From positions 1 to 32,994 of the forward strand of contig SVLN01000014.1 in assembly GCA_015067925.1 (NCBI GenBank): a DNA stretch of 32,994 nucleotides, written 5' to 3'. The DNA comes from Oscillospiraceae bacterium (GTDB lineage Bacteria > Bacillota > Clostridia > Oscillospirales > Oscillospiraceae). The notes under the pieces are model-generated. The model made no database searches. It was given only the letters and a program-made list of their open reading frames with translations, and had not been told where the DNA came from. The position numbers and the translations under genes are program-made. Shown piece after piece: positions 1-7,721 of this stretch (its first letter is position 1; each line of letters starts with the position of its first letter).

Positions 1-854
1 TCATACAGTTCCTTCAGGCCGCCGGCAGCGGAGATGGCGATCTCGTTGGCCAGGATGGTAGCCTTGGTGGCCTCATCGATGGCGGAGCCGTTCAGAGCTT
101 CCAGGATGCCCATGGCCAGCTCGTCGTCCTGAGTGTAGAACCACTTGATGTTGGCGTTGTCAGCATTGCCCATCAGAGACTCGAAGTGCTCCTTGGTGGC
201 AGCGCGGGACCAGTTCATAGCGCCGGACTCGGTGCAGGCAGCGTCGATCTGATCCTGGGTCCACTTGGCAGCGTCGTCGATCTTCTTGCCGTTGTACTCC
301 AGCTCGCCCAGCAGGTACTTGTAGAAGCCCTCGGTACGGGTGGTGGTAACGGAAGAGGTGTCGCCCTGATAAACGTACACAGCGTCGCCGGGCTGCATGC
401 CCAGGGAGACGAAGTAAGCGGCGGTAGCAGCGCCGATACCCTGGTTGTCGCCCTTGACGTTGGCCTTAGCAGAGGCAGCGACGTCAGCGATGATGCGGTC
501 AAAAGCGGTGTAGGGGATCTTGTTATCGGCGATCTGCTGGATGGCGGAACCAACGGTGTCGTCCATCGGCAGGATGGCGATGCCGGCGATTTCCTTCTTC
601 TTGGTCAGCAGGTCTTCGATCTGCTGGATCTGCTCAGCGGCAGAGGCAGCGGTCTTGACTTCGGCAACGTACTTGCCGGCGGCGTTGATTTCTGCAGCCT
701 TCTCCTTGGCGAAGGTGGCGACGGAACCGGTCCAGCCATGGTCTTCGGACGGAGTGAGGATGTAGATCTTGTTGGCAGTCTTGTTGCCGGCGCAGGCAGC
801 CAGAGAGGCGATCAGGCAGACAACCAGAAGCAGTGCAAGGATTCTCTTCTTCAT
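1..854 (-). CDS. Sugar-type ABC transporter substrate-binding lipoprotein (partial, C-terminus off window)
   Basis: Reading leftward from ATG at 854, the frame stays open to the window edge, giving about 284 residues. The start has a GGAGG ribosome binding site at 863-867. Residues 1-21 form a lipoprotein signal: a KKR start, a hydrophobic stretch and the lipobox LAAC with the acylated Cys at 21. The mature protein begins IYILTPSEDHGWTGSVATF, followed by alternating alpha/beta segments with AGIAILPMDD and a later TQDDELAMGILEAL. This is the layout of periplasmic-binding-protein type 1 proteins of the ribose/galactose/xylose class. Known for the family: it captures a sugar or sugar-like ligand outside the membrane and hands it to an ABC permease. 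The partner ATPase and permease genes are not in the window and probably lie to the left. The ligand cannot be told from sequence. Confidence 0.85.
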   Translation of the reverse strand, partial: MKKRILALLLVVCLIASLAACAGNKTANKIYILTPSEDHGWTGSVATFAKEKAAEINAAGKYVAEVKTAASAAEQIQQIEDLLTKKKEIAGIAILPMDDTVGSAIQQIADNKIPYTAFDRIIADVAASAKANVKGDNQGIGAATAAYFVSLGMQPGDAVYVYQGDTSSVTTTRTEGFYKYLLGELEYNGKKIDDAAKWTQDQIDAACTESGAMNWSRAATKEHFESLMGNADNANIKWFYTQDDELAMGILEALNGSAIDEATKATILANEIAISAAGGLKELY

Positions 855-906
855 CAGTTTTTCCTCCAATATTTTTCTTGGTGTACACACAGGTACATCC
901 TACACT

Positions 907-934
907 ATTTTAATTCCAATTCTTTTTTTGTCAA
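907..934 (-). promoter_or_regulatory. Sigma-A promoter of the substrate-binding protein gene
   Basis: On the minus strand TTGACA (934-929) is followed after 16 nt by TAAAAT (912-907), giving a 5' leader of about 45 nt. A 15-nt AT palindrome, AATTTTATTAAAATT (947-961), sits just upstream of the -35 element and could be an UP element or an operator. Confidence 0.65.
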
Positions 935-1101
935 TCGAATTTGTGAAATTTTATTAAAATTGACGAAGCTTGGAAGCTCTTTTTTCGCTCATTTTCTTCC
1001 CCTCAACGATAAACCGCGAACAATTGTTTTCCTGTCGCAAACATTGGGGAGTAAATGTGAAAAAACGCGCCACTTTCCCGCTTCAAAGCAGAAAAGTATT
1101 G

Positions 1102-1130
1102 TTGACAAACTCGTTCCGGAGTTTTATAAT
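1102..1130 (+). promoter_or_regulatory. Consensus sigma-A promoter of the aromatic operon
   Basis: TTGACA (1102-1107) and TATAAT (1125-1130) are both perfect hexamers separated by 17 nt. Transcription should begin near 1137, placing the leader peptide start about 27 nt into the transcript. So strong a promoter suggests that control is exerted downstream, at the attenuator, rather than at initiation. The 247 nt between the two divergent start regions (855-1101) contain only these promoters and AT-rich DNA; I see no other gene there. Confidence 0.9.
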
Positions 1131-1163
1131 GTGGCTAACGTAAGTTGAAGGAGTTTTTTCACC

Positions 1164-1220
1164 ATGACTCGTTGCTTTACCGCAGAATACTTTTACTTTT
1201 ACTTTACCTTTACAAAGTAA
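1164..1220 (+). CDS. Phe/Tyr-rich leader peptide of the aromatic operon
   Basis: An 18-residue open frame, MTRCFTAEYFYFYFTFTK, starts at ATG 1164 and stops at TAA 1218-1220. A strong ribosome binding site, GAAGGAG (1147-1153), lies 10 nt ahead. Eight of 18 residues are aromatic: Phe at 5, 10, 12, 14 and 16, and Tyr at 9, 11 and 13, with an unbroken YFYFYF run at 9-14. There is no Trp, which fits an operon that makes Phe and Tyr but has no trp genes. The stop codon lies inside a stem that competes with an antiterminator. By analogy with the pheA and trp leader peptides of enterobacteria, its translation would sense charged tRNA-Phe and tRNA-Tyr, and the peptide itself probably has no function. 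The function is inferred from composition, position and RNA folding. Confidence 0.85.
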   Translation: MTRCFTAEYFYFYFTFTK

Positions 1221-1299
1221 AAGTGATTTCTGCTGCAACGAAACGAAACTCGTTTGTATTTTCTTCCGCCGCGCAGTGAAATCACTGTGCGGCATTTTT
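1193..1299 (+). promoter_or_regulatory. Ribosome-mediated transcription attenuator (pause stem, antiterminator, terminator)
   Basis: Three competing pairings are visible. (a) ACTTTTACTTT (1195-1205), inside the Phe/Tyr codons, pairs perfectly over 11 bp with AAAGTAAAAGT (1214-1224). (b) AGTGATTTC (1222-1230) is the exact complement of GAAATCACT (1278-1286), forming an antiterminator, with a small inner hairpin AAACGA/TCGTTT (1241-1255). (c) The terminator stem 1268-1293 contains segment 1278-1286. A ribosome stalled on the YFYFYF codons would break (a), leave 1222-1230 free, allow (b) and prevent (c). A ribosome reaching the stop at 1218-1220 would cover 1222-1230 and allow (c). Segments are seen directly; the switching model is inference from classical attenuation. 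Confidence 0.82.
1268..1299 (+). terminator. Attenuator terminator upstream of aroF
   Basis: The left arm GCCGCGCAGTGA (1268-1279) pairs with TCACTGTGCGGC (1282-1293), with one G-U pair and a very short loop, followed by ATTTTT (1294-1299). It lies 40 nt ahead of the aroF start, so termination here would silence the whole operon. Confidence 0.88.
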
Positions 1300-1339
1300 A
1301 TTGACTGTCTGAAACTCAAATCAATTGGAGGCCTTTACT

Positions 1340-2338
1340 ATGTTCGCAGTACTCAAACAGGACGTTTCCCAGGAACAGCTGGATCATCTTTCCATGTGGC
1401 TCCGCAGCCGCGGCGTGGAACCCCACGTGTTCCACGGTGTGTACCAGACCGTCGTCGGTCTGGTGGGCGACACCAGCAACATCGATATCGATCTACTCCG
1501 CGGTCTGGATATCATTGACAGCGTGACCCGCATTTCTGAGCCTTTCAAGAGTGCCAACCGCAAGTTCCACCCGGACGATACTGTGGTGAAGCTCGGTGAC
1601 CGTGCCATCGGCGGCGGCAACTTTGAGATCATTGCAGGCCCCTGCTCCGTGGAGTCCGAACAGCAGATCGTTGACATCGCCAAGGCCGTCAAGGCCTCTG
1701 GCGCAGGCCTGCTGCGCGGCGGTGCCTTCAAGCCCCGCACCTCCCCCTATGACTTCCAGGGTCTTCGCGCCGAGGGTCTGGAGTTCCTCTTGGAGGCCAA
1801 GCAGGTAACGGGCATGCCCATCGTCACCGAGATCATGTCTGCCTCCCACCTGGAGCTGTTTGAGGATGTGGATGTCATTCAGGTGGGTGCCCGCAACATG
1901 CAGAACTTCGAGCTTCTCAAGGAACTGGGCCATTGCAACAAGGCCATCCTCTTAAAGCGCGGTCTGGCCAACACTATGAAGGAGCTTCTGATGAGCGCCG
2001 AGTACATCATGTCCGGCGGCAATGAAAACATCATCCTCTGCGAGCGCGGCATCCGCACCTATGAGACCTATACCCGCAACACCCTGGATCTTTCCGCCGT
2101 GCCTATGCTGCACGAGCTGACCCATCTTCCCGTTGTAGTTGATCCCAGTCATGCCACTGGTCTGAGCCGGCTGGTGCTGCCCATGGCCATGGCTGCCGCC
2201 GCCTGCGGCGCGGACGGCCTGATGATCGAAGTGCACAACGACCCCAAGCACGCCCTGTGCGACGGCGCCCAGTCCCTGACGCCGGAACAGTTTGACGAGG
2301 TGGCCCGAAAGGTCGCCAAGGTTCGGGAGGTCCTTTAA
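1340..2338 (+). CDS. aroF: 3-deoxy-7-phosphoheptulonate (DAHP) synthase, type I beta with N-terminal regulatory domain
   Basis: The 332-residue product condenses phosphoenolpyruvate and erythrose-4-phosphate, the first step of the shikimate pathway. Residues 1 to about 70 form a ferredoxin-like regulatory domain (MFAVLKQ start), as in the Thermotoga maritima enzyme, where it mediates feedback inhibition by Tyr and Phe. The catalytic TIM barrel follows, with the GPCSVES, RGGAFKPRTSPY and DPSHATG motifs that bind PEP and the metal. The start at ATG 1340 is chosen because TTGGAGG (1325-1331) lies 8 nt upstream; an in-frame TTG at 1325 lies within that ribosome binding site. It is the first gene of the eight-gene operon and sits directly behind the attenuator, so the entry enzyme may be controlled both by allostery and by leader translation. 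The allosteric ligand is inferred from homology. Confidence 0.95.
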   Translation: MFAVLKQDVSQEQLDHLSMWLRSRGVEPHVFHGVYQTVVGLVGDTSNIDIDLLRGLDIIDSVTRISEPFKSANRKFHPDDTVVKLGDRAIGGGNFEIIAGPCSVESEQQIVDIAKAVKASGAGLLRGGAFKPRTSPYDFQGLRAEGLEFLLEAKQVTGMPIVTEIMSASHLELFEDVDVIQVGARNMQNFELLKELGHCNKAILLKRGLANTMKELLMSAEYIMSGGNENIILCERGIRTYETYTRNTLDLSAVPMLHELTHLPVVVDPSHATGLSRLVLPMAMAAAACGADGLMIEVHNDPKHALCDGAQSLTPEQFDEVARKVAKVREVL

Positions 2339-2339
2339 C

Positions 2340-3170
2340 ATGAAAGTTGGCATTGCAGGCATCGGCCTGATCGGAAGCTCCCTGGCCCGGGCCTACAAGC
2401 AGGCCGGGCATGAGGTTTTCGTCCACGACATCGACACCTCCATCGTGCAGTATTCCATCTTAGCGGGTGTTTCCAACGGCACATTGGATGAAACTACCCT
2501 GCCCGAATGTGAGCTTCTGCTGCTGGCCATTCACCCCACCGCCAGCGAAGCGTATCTGCGCACCGCTGCACCATTTCTGAGCAAAGAGGCTCTGGTCATC
2601 GACTGCTGCGGCACCAAGCGTGCCATCTGCGAGATCGGTTTTGCCCTGGCAAAGGAATATGGCTTTACCTACATTGGCGGCCATCCCATGGCCGGCACCC
2701 AGTTCTCCGGCTTCAAAAACGGCCGGGCCAATATGTTTGAAGGCGCCTCCATGGTTCTGGTGCCTCCCGCCCACACGGGCGCTCAAACTCTGCAGCGCAT
2801 CAAGGATGTGCTCGCACCCTGCGGCTTTGGTCACCTGAGTATCACCACTGCGGAAAACCATGACCGCATCATCGCCTTCACCTCCCAGCTGGCCCATGTA
2901 GTCTCCAACGCCTATGTCAAAAGTCCCACCGCCAGGGATCACCACGGGTTCTCCGCGGGCAGCTATCAGGATCTGACCCGTGTTGCGGCCCTGAACCAGA
3001 ACATGTGGGCCCAGCTCTTCCTGGAAAACCGGGACAACCTGGTGCAGGAGCTGGATTGGCTCATTGGGAATCTCGCCAACGTGCGCGACGCCCTGGCCGC
3101 CAACGACGAAGCGCGCGTGCGCGACCTGATGGCGGAGGGTACCGCCCTGAAACGGGAGATCGACGGATGA
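2340..3170 (+). CDS. tyrA: Prephenate dehydrogenase
   Basis: The 276-residue protein would oxidise and decarboxylate prephenate to 4-hydroxyphenylpyruvate, the Tyr branch. It begins with a Rossmann dinucleotide site, GIAGIGLIGSS (residues 4-14). Further on are GGHPMAGTQFSGF and HDRIIAFTSQLAHVVSNA, the substrate-site segments characteristic of TyrA. It is monofunctional: there is no fused chorismate mutase and no C-terminal ACT domain, so chorismate mutase activity must come from pheA downstream. ATG 2340 follows the aroF stop by one base, with GGGAGG at 2325-2330 inside the end of aroF. Its stop overlaps the aroB start as ATGA, indicating translational coupling. The preferred cofactor (NAD or NADP) cannot be settled from sequence alone. 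Confidence 0.93.
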   Translation: MKVGIAGIGLIGSSLARAYKQAGHEVFVHDIDTSIVQYSILAGVSNGTLDETTLPECELLLLAIHPTASEAYLRTAAPFLSKEALVIDCCGTKRAICEIGFALAKEYGFTYIGGHPMAGTQFSGFKNGRANMFEGASMVLVPPAHTGAQTLQRIKDVLAPCGFGHLSITTAENHDRIIAFTSQLAHVVSNAYVKSPTARDHHGFSAGSYQDLTRVAALNQNMWAQLFLENRDNLVQELDWLIGNLANVRDALAANDEARVRDLMAEGTALKREIDG

Positions 3171-4204
3171 GAACACTAAACGTTTCCGCTTCCCGCAGCT
3201 ACGAGATCCGCATCGGCGCCGCCTTAACTGAGAGCGGTGAGGCCATCCGCGCCGCCACCGGCGCCGGGAAGGCCGTGGTCGTCAGCGACAGCAATGTGGC
3301 ACCCCTTTATCTGCAGGCGGTGCTCTCTTCCCTGCACGCAGCCGGAGTCGAAGCTGTCGGCGCGGTGATTCCCGCAGGCGAGGCCTCCAAGTGCGCTGAG
3401 CAGTATCTGCAGCTCATGAACTTTTTGATTGAAGAACAAATCACCCGCTCCGATGCCCTGGTCGCCCTGGGTGGCGGCGTGGTGGGTGACCTGACCGGCT
3501 TCACCGCCGCCACGTATCTTCGGGGCATCGCTTATGTGCAGATCCCCACTTCCCTTTTGGCCATGGTGGATTCCTCCGTGGGCGGCAAGACCGCCATTGA
3601 CCTGCCCGGCGGCAAAAACCTGTGCGGTGCATTCTATCAGCCCTGGGCAGTATTGTGCGACCCCACAGTGCTCGACACCCTGCCCGCCGACTTCTACGCC
3701 GACGGCTCGGCCGAAGTCATCAAATACGGCCTGCTCCGGGATCCGGAGCTGTTGGAGCTTCTGGCAAAGAATGACCGCGAAGAAATCATTTACCGCTCCT
3801 GTACCATCAAGCGCGATATCGTCCAGCAGGACGAGCACGACAACGGCGTGCGCCAGCTTCTGAATCTGGGCCATACCGTGGGCCATGCCTTTGAGCAGCA
3901 CAGCAACTTCGCCCTCTCCCACGGCAGAGCCGTGGCCGCCGGTATGGCTGTCATCACTCGGGCAGCCATTGCCCACGGCGAGTGCGATGCGGCGGTTCTT
4001 CCCGCCTTGCTGCAGGCCCTGGAAGAGAGCGGCCTTCCCACCGAGGCCACCGCTCCTCTTTCCGCGCTGACCACCCTGCTGCGTGCCGACAAGAAGCGCA
4101 AAGGCGACACCATCACCCTGGTGGTCCCGGAAAAACTGGGCAGCTGCTGCCTGAAAAAACTACCCATCGACGGGTTGGAGGACTATCTCCGCCCCGGTTT
4201 CTAA
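3167..4204 (+). CDS. aroB: 3-dehydroquinate synthase
   Basis: The 345-residue, NAD- and metal-dependent enzyme converts DAHP to 3-dehydroquinate. Its length is typical. Visible motifs in order are the NAD-binding GGGVVGDLTGF, the substrate-binding PTSLLAMVDSSVGGKTAID, the metal ligand Glu in SAEVIKYG, and the metal ligand His residues in LNLGHTVGHAFE and ALSHGRAV. The frame is open well upstream into tyrA, but ATG 3167 is chosen because MRTLNVSASRSYEIRIG starts at the usual family position and overlaps the tyrA stop as ATGA. The next gene, aroA, starts 10 nt after the stop, with its ribosome binding site AAGGAG (4203-4208) covering the stop codon. Confidence 0.95.
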   Translation: MRTLNVSASRSYEIRIGAALTESGEAIRAATGAGKAVVVSDSNVAPLYLQAVLSSLHAAGVEAVGAVIPAGEASKCAEQYLQLMNFLIEEQITRSDALVALGGGVVGDLTGFTAATYLRGIAYVQIPTSLLAMVDSSVGGKTAIDLPGGKNLCGAFYQPWAVLCDPTVLDTLPADFYADGSAEVIKYGLLRDPELLELLAKNDREEIIYRSCTIKRDIVQQDEHDNGVRQLLNLGHTVGHAFEQHSNFALSHGRAVAAGMAVITRAAIAHGECDAAVLPALLQALEESGLPTEATAPLSALTTLLRADKKRKGDTITLVVPEKLGSCCLKKLPIDGLEDYLRPGF

Positions 4205-4214
4205 GGAGTTCGTT

Positions 4215-5483
4215 ATGGACCTGACCGTCTCCGCGCCCCGTTTCGGCGGCACCATTCGCGCCATTGCCTCTAAATCCAGCGCCCACCGGCTGCTGATCTG
4301 CGCCGCCCTGTCGGACGCGCCGTGCCGCATGGGCTGCTCGGAAGATTCGGAGGATATCCGCGCCACGGTGCGCTGCTTAAACGCCATGGGTGCAGCCATT
4401 CGCCCCATTGAGGGCGGCTTCGCCATCACTCCCATCGACCGCTCTCATCTGCCCGCGCACGCAGTGCTGGACTGCGGCGAGAGCGGCTCCACCCTGCGCT
4501 TTTTGCTGCCGGTGGTGTGCGCCCTGGGCCTTGAGGCGGAGCTTCACCTGCACGGGCGGCTGCCGGAACGGCCCCTGGAACCCCTGTATTCCTTATTATG
4601 CAGCCACGGCGCTGTGCTCTCCGAGCCCGGACAGGCCGTGCTTCACACGGCAGGACAGCTAAAGGGTGCGGACTTCTGCATCTGCGGCGGCGTGTCCAGC
4701 CAGTACATCTCGGGCCTTCTCTTCACCTTACCCCTCATCGGCGGCAGGATCAAGATTGAAGGCAAACTGGAGTCTGCCGGCTATGTGGAGCTCACCAAAG
4801 AGGCCCTGGCCCTGGCGGGCGTGACGGTCACCGAGCAGGACGGCTGGCTTTGCGCGGAAGGAAGCTACCATCTTCCCACCGACTGCAGCGCCGAGGGTGA
4901 CTGGTCCAACGCAGCCTTCTGGCTTTGCGCCGGCGCGGTCGGAGCGGAGCCTGTCACCGTCACAGGCCTGACACCCACCTCCTGCCAGCCGGATCGGGCC
5001 ATTATCAGTCTGCTGCAGCGCTTCGGCGCCCAGGTTGCGCAGGAAGAAAGCCAATATACAGTCATCCCCGCTCCCCTGCACGGCATCGAGATCGATGCCT
5101 CCCAGATGCCCGACCTGGTGCCCATTCTGGCCCTGGTGGCGGCCTGCGCAGAGGGCCAGACCCGCATCTTCGGCGCGGAGCGTCTGCGCATCAAGGAGTC
5201 TGACCGTCTGGCCACCACCGCTGAGACCTTGCGCACTTTGGGTGTAGCCATCGCTGAGACCGCCGATGGTCTTCTGATTGAGGGCAGCACCCTGCACGGC
5301 GGCGGGATTTCTTCCCACAACGACCACCGCATCGCCATGATGGCCGCCATCGCCGCCTTAAAGGCCGGGGGCGAGGCCGTGACCATTCGCGGTGCCCAGG
5401 CGGTGAACAAATCCTATCCTGCCTTTTTCCGCGACTACGCCGCCCTGGGCGGAGCCATCACGGAAGGAAAGGAGCAAGTATGA
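4215..5483 (+). CDS. aroA: 3-phosphoshikimate 1-carboxyvinyltransferase (EPSP synthase)
   Basis: The 422-residue enzyme transfers the enolpyruvyl group of PEP to shikimate-3-phosphate. The two-lobed EPSP synthase fold is supported by SKSSAHR (residues 19-25, the conserved Lys-Ser...Arg phosphate site), CGESGSTLRF (the equivalent of the NSGTxxR loop), LPERPLEPL, IKESDRL with the catalytic acid, and HNDHRIAMM near the C-terminus. The ESGSTLRF version of the loop is a variant relative to the E. coli NAGTAMR motif; whether this alters inhibitor sensitivity cannot be read from the sequence. AAGGAG at 4203-4208 precedes the ATG, and the stop overlaps the aroC start by four bases (ATGA). Confidence 0.95.
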   Translation: MDLTVSAPRFGGTIRAIASKSSAHRLLICAALSDAPCRMGCSEDSEDIRATVRCLNAMGAAIRPIEGGFAITPIDRSHLPAHAVLDCGESGSTLRFLLPVVCALGLEAELHLHGRLPERPLEPLYSLLCSHGAVLSEPGQAVLHTAGQLKGADFCICGGVSSQYISGLLFTLPLIGGRIKIEGKLESAGYVELTKEALALAGVTVTEQDGWLCAEGSYHLPTDCSAEGDWSNAAFWLCAGAVGAEPVTVTGLTPTSCQPDRAIISLLQRFGAQVAQEESQYTVIPAPLHGIEIDASQMPDLVPILALVAACAEGQTRIFGAERLRIKESDRLATTAETLRTLGVAIAETADGLLIEGSTLHGGGISSHNDHRIAMMAAIAALKAGGEAVTIRGAQAVNKSYPAFFRDYAALGGAITEGKEQV

Positions 5484-6592
5484 AAATCGTCGAATCCGCA
5501 TATCGCGGACGCGTTCTGAATTTTTCCATCTACGGCGGCTCCCACGAGCCGGAGATCGGCATCCGCGTCCAGGGCCTGCCCATGGGCGAGACGGTTGACC
5601 TTGCCCGGCTGCAGGCCTTTCTGGATCGCCGTGCACCAGGCCGCAACGCCTGGTCTACCGCCCGCAAGGAAGCAGACGTTCCTGAATTTTCTTTGGGGCT
5701 CTCCGGTTCGCGCATCGCGGGCGAAACGCTGCATGTCGTGATCCGCAACGAAAACACCCGCTCCGGGGATTACGCAACCCTCCGGGACGTCCCCCGGCCC
5801 ATGCACGCGGACTTCACCGCCCGGGAAAAGTACGGCGAGGAAGTCAACATGGCAGGCGGTGGTCCGTTCTCGGCGCGCATGACCGCGCCCTTGTGCGTCC
5901 TGGGCGGCATCTGCCTGCAGATCCTGGAGCAGAGCGGCATTTTCATCGGCGCGCACATTGCCGAAATCGGCGGCATCGCCGATCAGGCGTTCGACCCCGT
6001 TGGCGTCAGCCGTGCTGACTTCGCCCGGATACAGGAAAAAGAGTTTCCCGTCCTGGACGATGCTGCAGGTGAACGGATCCGCGCACGCATCGAGGCAGCC
6101 CGGATGGACTGCGACAGCGTGGGCGGCGTGATTGAATGTGCCGCCATCGGCCTTCCCACCGGACTGGGCGGTCCCCTGTTCGACGGCATGGAAGGCGCCA
6201 TCGCCCATCTGGCCTTTGGTGTCCCCGCCGTGAAAGGCATCGAATTCGGCGCAGGCTTTGCCGCCTCTCAGATGACCGGCAGCAGCCACAACGACAGCTT
6301 CGCGATCAAAAACGGCCGCGTCGTCACCGAAACCAACCGCCACGGCGGCATTTTGGGCGGCATCACCTCCGGTATGCCCCTGACCTTCCGCGTGGCGCTG
6401 AAACCCACCCCCTCCATCGCCAAGCAGCAGAAAAGCGTGAGCCTGAGCCGCATGGAGGAAGAAACGCTGCAAATCACCGGCCGGCACGACCCCTGCGTAG
6501 TGCCCAGAGCCGTATGTATTATGGAGGCCATCTGCGCCATCGCGGTGCTGGATGCCCTGCTGGAAGGAAGAGGCGATTATGGAACTGAGTGA
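5480..6592 (+). CDS. aroC: Chorismate synthase (divergent subgroup)
   Basis: The 370-residue protein would convert EPSP to chorismate using reduced FMN. It is recognisably the family but divergent. The usual GESHG is YGGSHEPEIG (residues 18-27, His22 kept), RPGHAD is RPMHADF (His109 kept), and GGRxSARE is GGPFSARMT. GSSHNDSF (267-274), RHGGILGGITSGMPL (287-301) and GRHDPC (334-339) are present and close to standard. Both active-site histidines therefore remain, so activity is likely. The gene overlaps aroA by 4 nt and pheA by 14 nt. It is the only chorismate synthase in an otherwise complete pathway, which supports the assignment. No flavin reductase gene is nearby. Confidence 0.9.
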   Translation: MKIVESAYRGRVLNFSIYGGSHEPEIGIRVQGLPMGETVDLARLQAFLDRRAPGRNAWSTARKEADVPEFSLGLSGSRIAGETLHVVIRNENTRSGDYATLRDVPRPMHADFTAREKYGEEVNMAGGGPFSARMTAPLCVLGGICLQILEQSGIFIGAHIAEIGGIADQAFDPVGVSRADFARIQEKEFPVLDDAAGERIRARIEAARMDCDSVGGVIECAAIGLPTGLGGPLFDGMEGAIAHLAFGVPAVKGIEFGAGFAASQMTGSSHNDSFAIKNGRVVTETNRHGGILGGITSGMPLTFRVALKPTPSIAKQQKSVSLSRMEEETLQITGRHDPCVVPRAVCIMEAICAIAVLDALLEGRGDYGTE

Positions 6593-7721
6593 GATCCGCA
6601 AAAAAATCGACGCATTGGACGACGAACTGGTGCGCGTGTTCTTGGAGCGCATGTACATCTGCGCCGACGTAGCAGCCTACAAGCGCGAGCACGGCCTTCC
6701 CGTGCTGGACGCCGCCCGGGAGCGCACCAAGCTGGCCGGCATCCTCACCTCCGCCCCGGAGGAGATGCAGACCTACCTGAACACCCTCTACACCCAGATC
6801 TTTGAGCTCTCCCGCTGCTATCAGAACAGCCTTCTGGAGCCCCAGAGTGAGCTGGTCAAGGAACTGAACAGCGTTCTTGCCCAACCTGCCAAGGCCTTCC
6901 CCCAGACCACCATGGTGGCCTGCCAGGGCGTGGAGGGCGCTTACTCCCAGCACGCGGCGGAAAAGTTCTTCAAGGTGCCGAACATCTTCTATTTTCATTC
7001 CTTTGAGGGCGTGTTCTCCGCCATCGCCAACGACATGTGCGCCTACGGCGTGCTGCCGGTGGAGAACTCCACCGCGGGCAGCGTGAACAAGGTGTACGAC
7101 CTGATGATGCAATATGACTTCCGCATCGTGCGCTCCCTGCGGCTGAAGGTCGATCACGCCCTGGTGGCCAAGCCCGGCACCAGGATCGAAGACATCCGCG
7201 AGATCTTCTCCCACGAGCAGGCTATCAACCAGTCCCAGGAGTTCTTAAAGACCCTGCCCGGCGTGAAGATCACCCCCGTGGCCAACACCGCCGTGGCCGC
7301 CAAAATGGTGGCCGAGTCCGAACGTACCGACGTGGCCGCCCTGAGCAACCGCGACTGCGTGAGCCTCTACGGCCTGCAGCTGCTGCGCGAGGCCGTGCAG
7401 GACAACGGCAACAACTACACCCGCTTTATCTGTATCTCCAAGCAGCCGGAGATCTTCCCCGGCGCGGATCGGACGAGCGTGATGCTGACCATCCCGCACC
7501 GTCCCGGCTCTTTGAGCCGCATCCTCAACCGCTTGGGTGCCCTGGGTGTGAACCTGACCAAGCTGGAGTCCCGTCCCCTGCCGGACCGCGACTTTGAGTT
7601 CATGTTCTACTTCGACCTGGAAGTTTCCGTCAACGCACCGGAGTTCCTGCAGCTGATTGCGGAGCTGGAACCCCTGTGTGAGAGCTTCCACTATCTGGGC
7701 AGCTACTCGGAGGTCGTGTGA
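6579..7721 (+). CDS. pheA: Bifunctional chorismate mutase / prephenate dehydratase with ACT domain (P-protein)
   Basis: The 380-residue protein has three parts. Residues 1 to about 88 are an AroQ-type helical chorismate mutase, with MELSEIRKKIDALDDELVRV at the start. About 110-285 is the prephenate dehydratase domain, with GVEGAYSQHAA, LPVENSTAGSV and the catalytic NNYTRFICI (Thr281-Arg-Phe). About 297-376 is an ACT domain with HRPGSLSRIL and LTKLESRP, which in the family binds Phe for feedback inhibition. Its mutase supplies prephenate both to its own dehydratase and to TyrA. ATG 6579 is preferred over the upstream ATG 6552 because GGAAGGAAGAGG precedes it and the domain begins there. It overlaps aroC by 14 nt and shares one base with the aroEK start. 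Confidence 0.95.
   Translation: MELSEIRKKIDALDDELVRVFLERMYICADVAAYKREHGLPVLDAARERTKLAGILTSAPEEMQTYLNTLYTQIFELSRCYQNSLLEPQSELVKELNSVLAQPAKAFPQTTMVACQGVEGAYSQHAAEKFFKVPNIFYFHSFEGVFSAIANDMCAYGVLPVENSTAGSVNKVYDLMMQYDFRIVRSLRLKVDHALVAKPGTRIEDIREIFSHEQAINQSQEFLKTLPGVKITPVANTAVAAKMVAESERTDVAALSNRDCVSLYGLQLLREAVQDNGNNYTRFICISKQPEIFPGADRTSVMLTIPHRPGSLSRILNRLGALGVNLTKLESRPLPDRDFEFMFYFDLEVSVNAPEFLQLIAELEPLCESFHYLGSYSEVV

Noticed and set aside
186-1148. 320-residue plus-strand open frame reaching into the aromatic promoter
   Set aside because: It is antisense to the substrate-binding lipoprotein gene, runs through both promoters, and lacks a ribosome binding site.
1131-1340. T-box riboswitch upstream of aroF
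   Set aside because: No AGGGTGGNACCGCG T-box sequence and no specifier stem are present; the region is explained by the leader peptide and its competing hairpins.
5435-6658. 407-residue minus-strand open frame
   Set aside because: Antisense to aroC and its borders; no recognisable domain, and the aroC frame is fully supported.
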